Source: Negativicutes bacterium
GTDB taxonomy: Bacteria > Bacillota > Negativicutes > Anaeromusales > Anaeromusaceae
Assembly: GCA_009929485.1 (NCBI GenBank)
Contig: SAAJ01000032.1
Coordinates: forward strand, 1-33,974
DNA: 33,974 nucleotides
Direction: 5' to 3'
Made by a program: the position numbers and the translations under genes. This document shows, in pieces, positions 7,711 to 14,993 of the stretch (positions are counted from its first letter, which is position 1; each line of letters starts with the position of its first letter). A model generated the notes under the pieces. The model was not told where the DNA came from. It made no database searches and worked only from the letters and a program-made list of their open reading frames with translations.

Positions 7711-8067
7711 CTACTTTATTCCTTGCTCGTAAATTTCCAGGATGCGGTTGTCGCGAAATAAAATAACCAAGGCGCTATCATCTTCGTTGCGCCAGACCAT
7801 GAAGCAGGTGCTGGCTGCGGGGCTGTTTGGGCTCTGCGGTACGGTGATGGAAGTAACTTCCTGGCCTTCGCGACGCAAAAGGCGCGCTGTTTCTTCATAA
7901 GTCATGCCAGGGCGCAGCTGTGATACATCGTTAGCTGTAATGAACTGCGATGCGGGCGGCTCTTTTTCAGAGACAGAGGAAAAAATGAAGGAAAAAAGCA
8001 GGGCGAGAAGACCAAGGAGCAGAACGGTGCGCGGCCGAAGCGATGTAGGAATTGGATTAGGGAGCAT
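7711..8067 (-). CDS. Membrane-anchored BamE/SmpA-like small protein
   Basis: A 118-residue protein with an N-terminal hydrophobic segment (about 14-31) that can act as an anchor or uncleaved signal. The remainder holds ITANDVSQLRPGMTYEETARLL and, later, a hydrophobic strand ending DNRILEIYEQG, which resembles the two-helix, three-strand fold of BamE/SmpA-type small envelope proteins. There is no lipobox. AGGAGG lies 8 bases before the ATG. Its stop is only two bases from the convergent mocA stop. The family call is by pattern and moderate. Confidence 0.55.
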   Translation of the reverse strand: MLPNPIPTSLRPRTVLLLGLLALLFSFIFSSVSEKEPPASQFITANDVSQLRPGMTYEETARLLRREGQEVTSITVPQSPNSPAASTCFMVWRNEDDSALVILFRDNRILEIYEQGIK

Positions 8068-8178
8068 ATAAATAGAGCCTCCTTATAAAATAAAAGAAAA
8101 CTGACAGTTCTCTGACAGAATTCTTCATCGTGACCGCAAATCCTTTTGCAACGGCTTCTGTAGCTTAGGGGCCTTGCT

Positions 8179-8207
8179 TTGACAAACCAGGAGAATGACA
8201 GTACAAT
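8179..8207 (+). promoter_or_regulatory. Sigma-70-type promoter for the thioesterase-murI operon
   Basis: TTGACA (8179-8184), a 17-base spacer, and TACAAT (8202-8207) form a near-consensus promoter. Transcription would start near 8214, about 107 bases before the thioesterase start. Confidence 0.75.
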
Positions 8208-8211
8208 AAAG

Positions 8212-8258
8212 AAAGCATTCCGACGTACGCTGCACGGCGTGCGTCGTTCCTGCTTTTT
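8212..8258 (+). promoter_or_regulatory. Leader hairpin at the very 5' end of the operon transcript
   Basis: A 10-bp stem (CGACGTACGC at 8221-8230 with 8237-8246, one G-T pair) around a six-base loop is flanked by a second pairing AAAGCA/TGCTTT (8212-8217 with 8251-8256) and then further T residues. It begins at the predicted transcription start, so it may protect the 5' end or act as a weak attenuator. Confidence 0.45.
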
Positions 8259-8320
8259 AAGGGGATGAAAGTTCCTGATTCCTTGAAAAATGCAACAACG
8301 GAAACGAGAGGTCGGATAGG

Positions 8321-8737
8321 ATGGTTCTTGTTGAAGAACAGGTTCGCTTTGCGGAAACAGACGCCATGGGAGTGGCGCATCATGCTAACTATTTTCGCTG
8401 GTTTGAAATTGGCAGGGTGGCGTTGCTGAAGAAGGCGGGAGTTTACTTAAACGAGCTGATGGCGCAAGATGTTTTATTCCCAATTACGGATGTATCCTGC
8501 CAATATCGGGCATCGGCGCGATTTGACGACATCTTGGCAATTGAGACCAAGCTGGTAAAGGCGTCGCGAGTAAAATTGGCTTTTTCCTATCGTGTGATAC
8601 GCTTGGCGGATCAAATGCTTTTGGCGACAGGAAAGACGCAAAATGCGTTTACAAATGCCGCCGGGCGTGTTGCGCGCGTGGAGCCTGAATTATATGAACG
8701 GCTGAGCAGGTGGGTGGAAGATGACTGGAAAGCATAA
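8321..8737 (+). CDS. Hotdog-fold acyl-CoA thioesterase (YbgC/FadM type)
   Basis: A 138-residue single hotdog domain. The sequence RFAETDAMGVAHHANYFRWF holds the family active-site pattern (Asp14, then HxxxYF/W) of 4-hydroxybenzoyl-CoA/YbgC-type thioesterases, which hydrolyse acyl-CoA thioesters. The remaining strands and length fit. A GAGAGG ribosome site lies about 9 bases before the ATG. Its last 17 bases overlap the murI start, so the two are co-translated. The substrate cannot be read from sequence. Confidence 0.85.
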   Translation: MVLVEEQVRFAETDAMGVAHHANYFRWFEIGRVALLKKAGVYLNELMAQDVLFPITDVSCQYRASARFDDILAIETKLVKASRVKLAFSYRVIRLADQMLLATGKTQNAFTNAAGRVARVEPELYERLSRWVEDDWKA

Positions 8738-9551
8738 AGCGCCGATAGGCGTGTTTGATTCCGGTGTGGGCGGTTTGACGGTGGTGCAACAATTACGCCG
8801 CCTGTTGCCGGCGGAGGATATTCTTTATTTTGGCGACACGGCTCGGGCGCCTTATGGCGGCAGAGAGCCAGCGGAAATTTGCTTGTTTATGCGGCAAATT
8901 CTTCAATTTATGGAAGAGCGCGGCGTGAAACTGGCTGTAGTGGCCTGTAATACCATGACCGCATGGGGCTTGGCAGATGCGCAAGGACGTTTCTCTTTTT
9001 CGGTAATCGGCATGGACAGCGGCGTGTCTCAGGCTTTGCAGGCCAGTCCTGGGAAGCGTATTGGCGTTATCGCTACGGCGGCGACTGTTAATAGCGGTAA
9101 GCATGAACGAGATGCGGCTGCGTTGTGCTCGAATGCGCACTTTTTGGGACAATCTTGCCCGGAGTTTGTACCGCTGATTGAACAAGAACTGCTGGAGTCT
9201 TCCGAATTGCGGCAAGCGGCATTGGCCTATTTACAGCCGCTGCGGCAGGCGGGAACGGAAGCCGTAATTTTGGGTTGCACTCATTACCCGGTGATTGGGA
9301 GTCTACTGCGAGAAATTCTGGGCGCAGAAGTGACTCTAATTGATCCGGCGGCGGCTACCGCGCAAGAGGCTAAGCGCGTCTTGCAGGAGCAAAGGCTGGA
9401 AGCGCCGCAGAGGCAGGGGAGCTTGCGACTGTATGTGTCCGGCGATCCATTGCGGGCGCAGCGCCTGGCGGCCATGATTTTGCAGGATGCGCAAGTGGAA
9501 ATTTTGCATGCGTCAATGGAAGAAAAAGAAATTAACCGTTTGGAGGCATGA
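8721..9551 (+). CDS. murI: Glutamate racemase
   Basis: It interconverts L- and D-glutamate for peptidoglycan synthesis. Family motifs are in order: GVFDSGVGGLTV (10-21), YFGDTARAPYG (36-46), the first catalytic Cys in ACNTMTA (Cys76) and the second in LGCTHYP (Cys186). The length (276) is normal. The ACNTMTA motif and the following GMDSGV region deviate from the usual ACNTASA and VxxPG, so it is a somewhat divergent member. It overlaps both neighbours, in the middle of a tightly packed operon. Confidence 0.88.
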   Translation: MTGKHKAPIGVFDSGVGGLTVVQQLRRLLPAEDILYFGDTARAPYGGREPAEICLFMRQILQFMEERGVKLAVVACNTMTAWGLADAQGRFSFSVIGMDSGVSQALQASPGKRIGVIATAATVNSGKHERDAAALCSNAHFLGQSCPEFVPLIEQELLESSELRQAALAYLQPLRQAGTEAVILGCTHYPVIGSLLREILGAEVTLIDPAAATAQEAKRVLQEQRLEAPQRQGSLRLYVSGDPLRAQRLAAMILQDAQVEILHASMEEKEINRLEA

Positions 9552-10138
9552 TGGTGGAATTGCTAGCAGTATTGATTTTGCTTGTAGGCTTGGGGATTTT
9601 AGGCGTATGGATCTACATTGTACGCCAGGGGGATACGGAGATCGAAATTTTGACGGCGCAGCGCACTGAATTGCAGTTGGTTTCCGCTGAGGATGGCAGA
9701 GCGGTGTTTGTTGCGCAGATTCCTTTATGTAATTTATCGGCGCAAGATGGAATTATCTTGGATGCGTTCCCGCGCCATTTGCTGCCGCAGGAGCAGTATG
9801 ATGCAGCGCGAGTCGAATCTCGTCTGGAATTGCTTACAGCGCCGCGGGAGGATGGGTACTTTGAAGCGGTCATCATTGAAGGAAACAAAGGGAATTCCTT
9901 TGTGCTGACGGTGACGTTGACTGCTAAGAACGGTTTGGTGGCCGAGGCCGTGGCAGGTATGGCGGACATGCCTGTGGAGTTGTATTACCAAATAGTAGGC
10001 CGCGGTGAATGTACGTTACATAAAGAACGACTGGTGTTGTCGGCTGCGGAATTCCGGGCGGCATTTGCGGCGCAGCCCGTTGTTTCTGATGCTGCGGAAG
10101 CTGAACCAGAACCAGCGACGGCGGAGGAGGAGGCATAA
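9548..10138 (+). CDS. Conserved-looking membrane-anchored protein, function unknown
   Basis: A 196-residue protein with one N-terminal TM helix (LLAVLILLVGLGILGVWIYI) and a soluble domain rich in beta-strand patterns, ending in an acidic Ala/Glu/Pro tail (EAEPEPATAEEE). No family is recognised. It overlaps the murI stop by four bases and has GGAGG immediately upstream. A second ATG three bases on is an alternative start. It is followed after two bases by the CofE-like gene, so it belongs to the same operon. Confidence 0.7.
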   Translation: MMVELLAVLILLVGLGILGVWIYIVRQGDTEIEILTAQRTELQLVSAEDGRAVFVAQIPLCNLSAQDGIILDAFPRHLLPQEQYDAARVESRLELLTAPREDGYFEAVIIEGNKGNSFVLTVTLTAKNGLVAEAVAGMADMPVELYYQIVGRGECTLHKERLVLSAAEFRAAFAAQPVVSDAAEAEPEPATAEEEA

Positions 10139-10140
10139 CC

Positions 10141-10803
10141 ATGGATAAGCTTGAATTAGTGCCGGTGCGTACGCGCATTTTAACGCCGGCCGATAATATT
10201 GTGGATGCTATTGAAACCTATGGCAAAGACTTGATCGGGCCGGATGATGTCGTCTCGGTGGCGGAAAGCGTGGTAGCCATTACCCAAGGGCGGATGGTGC
10301 GGCCTGAGGAAATGAATCCTTGCTTTTTAGCGAGGGTTTTGTGTCGCTTTATTCCGCAAAAAGCAAGTTTGAGCAGTATTTACGGCATGCAGCTGGCCAT
10401 GGACGCCGCTGGCAAATGGCGGATTGCTTTTTGGTTGTTTGTAGGCATGCTGGCCAAACTGGTTGGTAAATCCGGCGTGTTTTACGCCATGTCCGGCGAG
10501 CAAACCCGTCTGATTGACGATGTGACGGGGACGATGCCGCCGTTTGATAAGCATATTGTGTTGGGGCCGGAGGATCCCGATGGCGTCTCGCAAGCGATTA
10601 AAGAGCGTTTGGGGTGTTATGGCGCTGTTGTGGCGGATGTGAACGATTTGAAGCGCTCGTATGTACTGGGCGGTTCGCCGGGAGTGGATTTGCGAAAAGT
10701 GGAGAAAATGCTGATTGATAATCCCTTTGGCAATGCTTCGCAAAAGACTCCTATTGTCGTAATCAAGAATTATGCTAAAATTGCTTCGCATTATCGAGTA
10801 TGA
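10141..10803 (+). CDS. CofE-like protein (F420-0:gamma-glutamyl ligase domain)
   Basis: The 220 residues match the CofE fold: VPVRTRILTPADNIVDAI at the start, a DDVVSVAESVVAITQGR strand-loop that binds nucleotide and metal in CofE, and later AVVADVNDLKR. CofE proper adds glutamate to coenzyme F420, but Firmicutes of this type are not known to make F420, and a stand-alone member in a murI-rph operon probably has a different amide-ligase role. GGAGGAGGAGG lies just upstream of the ATG. Confidence 0.7.
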   Translation: MDKLELVPVRTRILTPADNIVDAIETYGKDLIGPDDVVSVAESVVAITQGRMVRPEEMNPCFLARVLCRFIPQKASLSSIYGMQLAMDAAGKWRIAFWLFVGMLAKLVGKSGVFYAMSGEQTRLIDDVTGTMPPFDKHIVLGPEDPDGVSQAIKERLGCYGAVVADVNDLKRSYVLGGSPGVDLRKVEKMLIDNPFGNASQKTPIVVIKNYAKIASHYRV

Positions 10804-10813
10804 ACAATTTGAC

Positions 10814-10849
10814 GGCCACGAAGACAATTGTCTTTGTGGTCGCTTTTCT
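10814..10849 (+). terminator. Hairpin between the CofE-like gene and rph
   Basis: A 12-bp stem with two G-T pairs (10814-10825 with 10830-10841) and an AATT loop is followed by GCTTTTCT. The T-run is short, so it may terminate only partly and reduce transcription into rph. Confidence 0.5.
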
Positions 10850-10869
10850 AAAGCTAACAGGAGGCAGTC

Positions 10870-11610
10870 ATGAAACGAATTGACGGACGTACGCCGGCGC
10901 AAATGCGCAAGGTGAATATTCAAAGAGACTATATGCGCTACGCCGAAGGGTCGGCTTTGATCGAGGTGGGCAATACGCGGGTCTTATGCGCGGCTACCAT
11001 AGAGGATAAGGTTCCGCATTTTTTAAGAGGCAGCGGCGAAGGCTGGATTACAGCGGAGTATGCCCTTTTGCCTCGTTCCACGCAAGTGCGTAATGTGCGC
11101 GAGTCGGCTAAAGGGAAGGTTACGGGCCGGACGCATGAAATTCAGCGTCTGATAGGCAGGGCGCTGCGCAGCGTGGTGAATCTCAAAGCATTAGGAGAAC
11201 GAACCGTATGGATTGACTGCGACGTACTGCAAGCCGATGGCGGCACTAGAACGGCGTCGATTACCGGCGCGTTTATCGCCTTGGTGGATGCGGTCAATAC
11301 TATTTATGATGAAAAGCGGCCTTTTGCAGTTACTGATTTTTTAGCAGCCGCTAGTGTAGGGATTGTCGACGGGCAAGCCTATTTAGATTTGTGCTATGAA
11401 GAAGACTCCAAGGCGATTGTAGACATGAATGTGGTCATGACCGGAAACGGACGCTTTGTCGAGGTGCAGGGAACCGGGGAACAACGTCCCTTTGATAGGG
11501 AGGAATTGACAGACATGCTGGCTTTGGCGGAGCAGGGCGTGGGGACTTTGATTGACTATCAAAAGGATATTCTTGGACCGTTGGTCTGGAAGGTAGGACG
11601 CGAGCCATGA
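10870..11610 (+). CDS. rph: Ribonuclease PH
   Basis: A phosphate-dependent 3'-5' exoribonuclease that trims tRNA 3' ends. The sequence starts [15 protein letters not shown] and keeps the family blocks [38 protein letters not shown] and the phosphate site/catalytic stretch [20 protein letters not shown]. Length (246) is standard. GGAGGC lies 5 bases before the ATG. It overlaps rdgB by four bases (ATGA). Confidence 0.95.
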   Translation: MKRIDGRTPAQMRKVNIQRDYMRYAEGSALIEVGNTRVLCAATIEDKVPHFLRGSGEGWITAEYALLPRSTQVRNVRESAKGKVTGRTHEIQRLIGRALRSVVNLKALGERTVWIDCDVLQADGGTRTASITGAFIALVDAVNTIYDEKRPFAVTDFLAAASVGIVDGQAYLDLCYEEDSKAIVDMNVVMTGNGRFVEVQGTGEQRPFDREELTDMLALAEQGVGTLIDYQKDILGPLVWKVGREP

Positions 11611-12206
11611 TCGAGCTTGTTGTCGCTAGCAAGAACAAGGGGAAAATTGCTGAATTTGAAAAAGCCTTCAGCCAACTGCCTGTGAAGGTTTTGTCTTTAA
11701 AAGATTTTGGAGATATTCCTGAAGCAGTAGAAGACGGGGCAACGTTTGCCGAGAATGCTCGCAAAAAAGCGCAGCATTATTTGCAGTACACGAAGAAGCC
11801 TTGCTTGGCGGATGATTCGGGTTTAGAAGCAGATGCCTTGGGAGGATCGCCTGGCGTTTTCTCCGCTCGTTATGCAGGAGCGGGGGCCGATGATGCGGCC
11901 AATAACGCCAAGCTGCTGCAAAAGATGGCAGACGTCGAATCAAAACGGCGGACAGGGCGCTTTCGCTGCGCTTTGGCTTTAGCCTTTCCAGACGGCCGGA
12001 TGCTGGAAGCGGAAGGGACAGTGGAAGGGAGATTGCTTATGGCGGAGAAAGGCGATGGCGGTTTTGGCTATGATCCGTTGTTTTTTTTACCGGAATTGGC
12101 GAAGACTTTTGCTGAACTGACCTTGGCGGAAAAAAACGCCATCAGCCATCGGGGCAAGGCTATTGCAGCTATGGCGGCAAAACTGGCTGAGGCGGAGCTA
12201 AAATGA
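11607..12206 (+). CDS. rdgB: XTP/dITP diphosphatase (Ham1/RdgB)
   Basis: It removes deaminated purine nucleoside triphosphates from the pool. Motifs: [17 protein letters not shown] near the N-terminus, the metal-binding/catalytic [11 protein letters not shown] (Asp69-Asp70), [10 protein letters not shown], and [10 protein letters not shown] near the C-terminus. Length (199) is usual. The gene overlaps rph and the following phosphodiesterase by four bases each, so the three are coupled. Confidence 0.95.
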   Translation: MIELVVASKNKGKIAEFEKAFSQLPVKVLSLKDFGDIPEAVEDGATFAENARKKAQHYLQYTKKPCLADDSGLEADALGGSPGVFSARYAGAGADDAANNAKLLQKMADVESKRRTGRFRCALALAFPDGRMLEAEGTVEGRLLMAEKGDGGFGYDPLFFLPELAKTFAELTLAEKNAISHRGKAIAAMAAKLAEAELK

Positions 12207-12709
12207 AACGCCTGGGGATTTTGAGCGATACCCACGGTAACCTGCAATTGCTAAAACAGGCGGTTGAGGAAACTGGGCCTGTAGACATGTGGCTGCATGC
12301 GGGAGATTATATCCGGGATGCACGTTGGCTGGCTACTTGGTGCCCTGTGCCGGTGATCGCTGTTGCCGGTAATTGCGATCGGCCGGGGGATGGCAAGGTT
12401 GAAGAATTTGTGGAGATCGAAAACCTATTAATTTGGCTGACTCATGGTCATCGGCAGCATGTAAAAAACGGACGAGGCGACCTAGTTTGGTGGGCGGAGC
12501 AGTATGGAGCGCAAATTGCGGTTTATGGCCATACCCATCAAAATGAAAACCAAGTACAGAACTCTGTATTAATATTCAACCCTGGAAGTTTGGACCATTT
12601 CCGGGATGAGGCGCCAAGCTGGGGGCGGGTCTCTATAGAAAACGGCAAGGTAGTGGAGGCGGAAATCCTTCATTTTCAAGGCTTTGAACCATTTTCGATA
12701 GAAAAGTAA
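12203..12709 (+). CDS. YfcE/MJ0936-family metallophosphoesterase
   Basis: A small calcineurin-like phosphodiesterase. Metal ligands are visible in ILSDTHGN (Asp9, His11), HAGDYI, AGNCDRP, LTHGHRQ and YGHTHQ. Length (168) fits the YfcE/MJ0936 group. The substrate is unknown; relatives hydrolyse phosphodiester model substrates. It is the last gene of the murI-rph-rdgB operon. Confidence 0.88.
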   Translation: MKRLGILSDTHGNLQLLKQAVEETGPVDMWLHAGDYIRDARWLATWCPVPVIAVAGNCDRPGDGKVEEFVEIENLLIWLTHGHRQHVKNGRGDLVWWAEQYGAQIAVYGHTHQNENQVQNSVLIFNPGSLDHFRDEAPSWGRVSIENGKVVEAEILHFQGFEPFSIEK

Positions 12710-12724
12710 TTAAAAAATTTAAGG

Positions 12725-12753
12725 TTGTAAAGGCGACGTGATTGTGCTAAAAT
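12725..12753 (+). promoter_or_regulatory. Candidate promoter for the fumarase/sdh block
   Basis: TTGTAA (12725-12730), 17 bases, and TAAAAT (12748-12753) form a plausible sigma-70-type promoter about 57 bases before the fumarase alpha start, in an AT-rich gap. Confidence 0.45.
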
Positions 12754-12809
12754 TAACGTAAAAATTATTTCCATCTATTTAAATTTATGTAGAAACAGGA
12801 GGAGTTGCT

Positions 12810-13652
12810 TTGCGTACCATTGAGGTTGCCAAAATTACTGAAGCTGTTGCCAAAATGTGCATGGATGCCTGCTACTATTTGTCGGACGACGTGTACAAAG
12901 CTTTAAAATCAGCTCAGGAGACCGAAGAATCTCCCCTCGGCAGAGACGTACTCAGTCAGATCGTCAAAAATGCCGACATCGCTCGTGAGGAAAGCGTGCC
13001 GATTTGCCAGGATACTGGCATGACCGTTATCTTTTTAGAGCTCGGTCAGGATGCGCATATCGTTGGAGGCGACTTAACGGAAGCCATCAATGCCGGCGTA
13101 GCGAAAGGTTATACCGAAGGATACTTGCGTAAATCGGTTGTGGAAGAGCCGCTGTTTAATCGTAAAAACACGACGAACAACACTCCCGCAGTCATTCATA
13201 CTACCATCGTGCCAGGGGATAAGCTGAAAATTAAGCTGGCCCCGAAAGGCTTCGGCAGCGAAAACAAAAGCGGCATGAAGATGTTGGTTCCGGCTGATGG
13301 CGTTGAAGGCGTGAAAGCCGCTGTTCTTGATATTATCAAGCACGCAGGCCCGAATCCCTGTCCTCCTATGGTTGTCGGCGTAGGTATCGGCGGCACCATG
13401 GAAAAAGCGGCGTTGTTGTCGAAAAAAGCGCTGGTGCGCCGGATCGACAAGCGAAATGACCATCCGGAGTACGCCAAGCTAGAAGGGGAACTGCTGGAAA
13501 TGATCAACAAGACCGGCATTGGACCTCAACTGGGCGGAACTACATCGGCTCTGGCAGTTAACATTGAATGGTATCCTACGCACATCGCCGGCTTGCCGGT
13601 ATCTGTAAATATCAGCTGTCATGCTACCCGGCATGCCGATGTGGAACTCTAA
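12810..13652 (+). CDS. Class I fumarate hydratase, alpha subunit
   Basis: The alpha chain of a two-subunit, oxygen-sensitive [4Fe-4S] hydro-lyase that interconverts fumarate and malate. Three conserved cysteines likely bind the cluster: Cys66 (PICQDTGM), Cys184 (PNPCPP) and Cys270 (ISCHATRH). The motif GSENKSGMKML and GIGGT are family hallmarks, and 280 residues is the usual length. The start is TTG at 12810 with AGGAGGAG about 6 bases upstream. The beta chain follows after 18 bases. The related L(+)-tartrate dehydratase is possible by fold, but linkage to sdhCAB favours fumarase. Confidence 0.9.
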   Translation: MRTIEVAKITEAVAKMCMDACYYLSDDVYKALKSAQETEESPLGRDVLSQIVKNADIAREESVPICQDTGMTVIFLELGQDAHIVGGDLTEAINAGVAKGYTEGYLRKSVVEEPLFNRKNTTNNTPAVIHTTIVPGDKLKIKLAPKGFGSENKSGMKMLVPADGVEGVKAAVLDIIKHAGPNPCPPMVVGVGIGGTMEKAALLSKKALVRRIDKRNDHPEYAKLEGELLEMINKTGIGPQLGGTTSALAVNIEWYPTHIAGLPVSVNISCHATRHADVEL

Positions 13653-13670
13653 GAAGGAGGTGTGAGAGAG

Positions 13671-14228
13671 ATGGCCGAGAAGAAACGTATTACTACTCCG
13701 CTGAGCGCAGAAGTTGTTCGCGATCTGAAAGCTGGCGACAGCGTTCTGATTACTGGCATTGTTTACAGCGCTCGTGATGCTGCTCATAAAGTTATGACGG
13801 AAACCTTGGCGCGCGGTGAAAAACTGCCGGTGGATTTGACGAACCAGGTTGTATACTATCTGGGACCAACCCCTGCCAAGCCAGGTGCTGTAATTGGTTC
13901 TGCGGGCCCGACGACTTCTGGTCGTATGGACGCTTATGCGCCTACTTTGCTTGAGCAAGGTCTGCGTGGCATGATTGGCAAGGGCTCCCGTTCTAAAGAA
14001 GTTGTTGAGTCCATGAAGAAGAACGGCGCCGTGTATTTTGCCGCTGTTGGCGGAGCTGCTGCATTGATTGCCAAATGCATCAAAAAATACGAAGTGCTGG
14101 CTTACCCTGAACTCGGTCCGGAGGCGCTAGCTGCATTGACGGTAGAAGATTTTCCTGCCATCGTCGTTGTCGATAGTGAAGGGAACAGTTTCTACGAAGA
14201 AGGACAAAAACCATACCGGAAGATTTAA
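13671..14228 (+). CDS. Class I fumarate hydratase, beta subunit
   Basis: The partner of the alpha chain; it carries the substrate-binding swivel domain. Key motifs are GDSVLITGIVYSARDAAHK, GPTPAKPGAVIGSAGPTTSG and GRMDAYAPTLL. I use the ATG at 13671, 10 bases after AAGGAGG (13654-13660); an in-frame GTG at 13662 lies only one base from that site. The gene ends 87 bases before sdhC, with a small CGGGC/GCCCG hairpin (14267-14279) in the gap that may mark processing or partial termination. Confidence 0.92.
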   Translation: MAEKKRITTPLSAEVVRDLKAGDSVLITGIVYSARDAAHKVMTETLARGEKLPVDLTNQVVYYLGPTPAKPGAVIGSAGPTTSGRMDAYAPTLLEQGLRGMIGKGSRSKEVVESMKKNGAVYFAAVGGAAALIAKCIKKYEVLAYPELGPEALAALTVEDFPAIVVVDSEGNSFYEEGQKPYRKI

Positions 14229-14315
14229 CTCCTTGTTGAGCAATCCTATTAATGTCCTAAAAAATGCGGGCTTAGCCCGTGCATCATGTGCCCATCGAAT
14301 ACAGGAGGTAAAAGC

Positions 14316-14936
14316 ATGAGCAACACTGAATTTTATATCCGGCGCCTTCATTCCATTTCGGGGATCGTGCCGATCGGACTGTTCCTCTTGGAGCATACTG
14401 CAACCATTTCTACAGCCTTGGTAGGTCCTCAAATGTTTAATGCCGGCGTTGAACACCTGGCATCCATTCCTACGTCGGTGATGATTCCTCTGGAAATCTT
14501 CGCCATTGCCATTCCTTTCTTGTTCCACATCATTTACGGTCTGATGTACGCGTTTGACGCACAGCACAATGTGGGCCGCTATACATACGCCCGCAACCGC
14601 CAGTTCTGGCTGCAACGGATGACGGCATTCATTACTGTAGCGTTCTTGATCTGGCATGTCGGTTATATGCGTTTCTTCATGAAATACAGCCCCGGCATCA
14701 ACTTCAATACGATGCATGACTATCTCAGCAATCCGATTGTTATGGTCTTGTATATTATTGGTTTTGTGGCTGCGATTTATCACTTCACAAACGGTCTCTT
14801 TACGTTCTGCATCACCTGGGGTATTGCTGTCGGTCCTAAGGCGCAAGACTTTGTCAATAAGCTGGCATGGGGCCTTTTCGCTTTGATGAGCGTAGCTGGC
14901 GTTGCTGCAGTTGTCAAGTTTGCTGCTGGCGCATAA
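14316..14936 (+). CDS. sdhC: Succinate dehydrogenase/fumarate reductase cytochrome b558 subunit
   Basis: A 206-residue, five-helix membrane anchor that binds two b-type haems and menaquinone. Histidines at 12, 27, 71, 114 and 156 occupy nearly the same positions as the haem-ligand histidines of Bacillus subtilis SdhC. The start is the ATG at 14316, just after CAGGAGGT; an upstream in-frame ATG at 14286 lacks a ribosome site. It begins the sdhC-sdhA-sdhB operon, following fumarase, so the enzymes act in sequence between malate and succinate. Confidence 0.92.
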   Translation: MSNTEFYIRRLHSISGIVPIGLFLLEHTATISTALVGPQMFNAGVEHLASIPTSVMIPLEIFAIAIPFLFHIIYGLMYAFDAQHNVGRYTYARNRQFWLQRMTAFITVAFLIWHVGYMRFFMKYSPGINFNTMHDYLSNPIVMVLYIIGFVAAIYHFTNGLFTFCITWGIAVGPKAQDFVNKLAWGLFALMSVAGVAAVVKFAAGA

Positions 14937-14993
14937 TCCTCCCCATTCCATGTTGCTGTAATCTTAAATTTTGGAAATAAGGAGAGAACCCTA

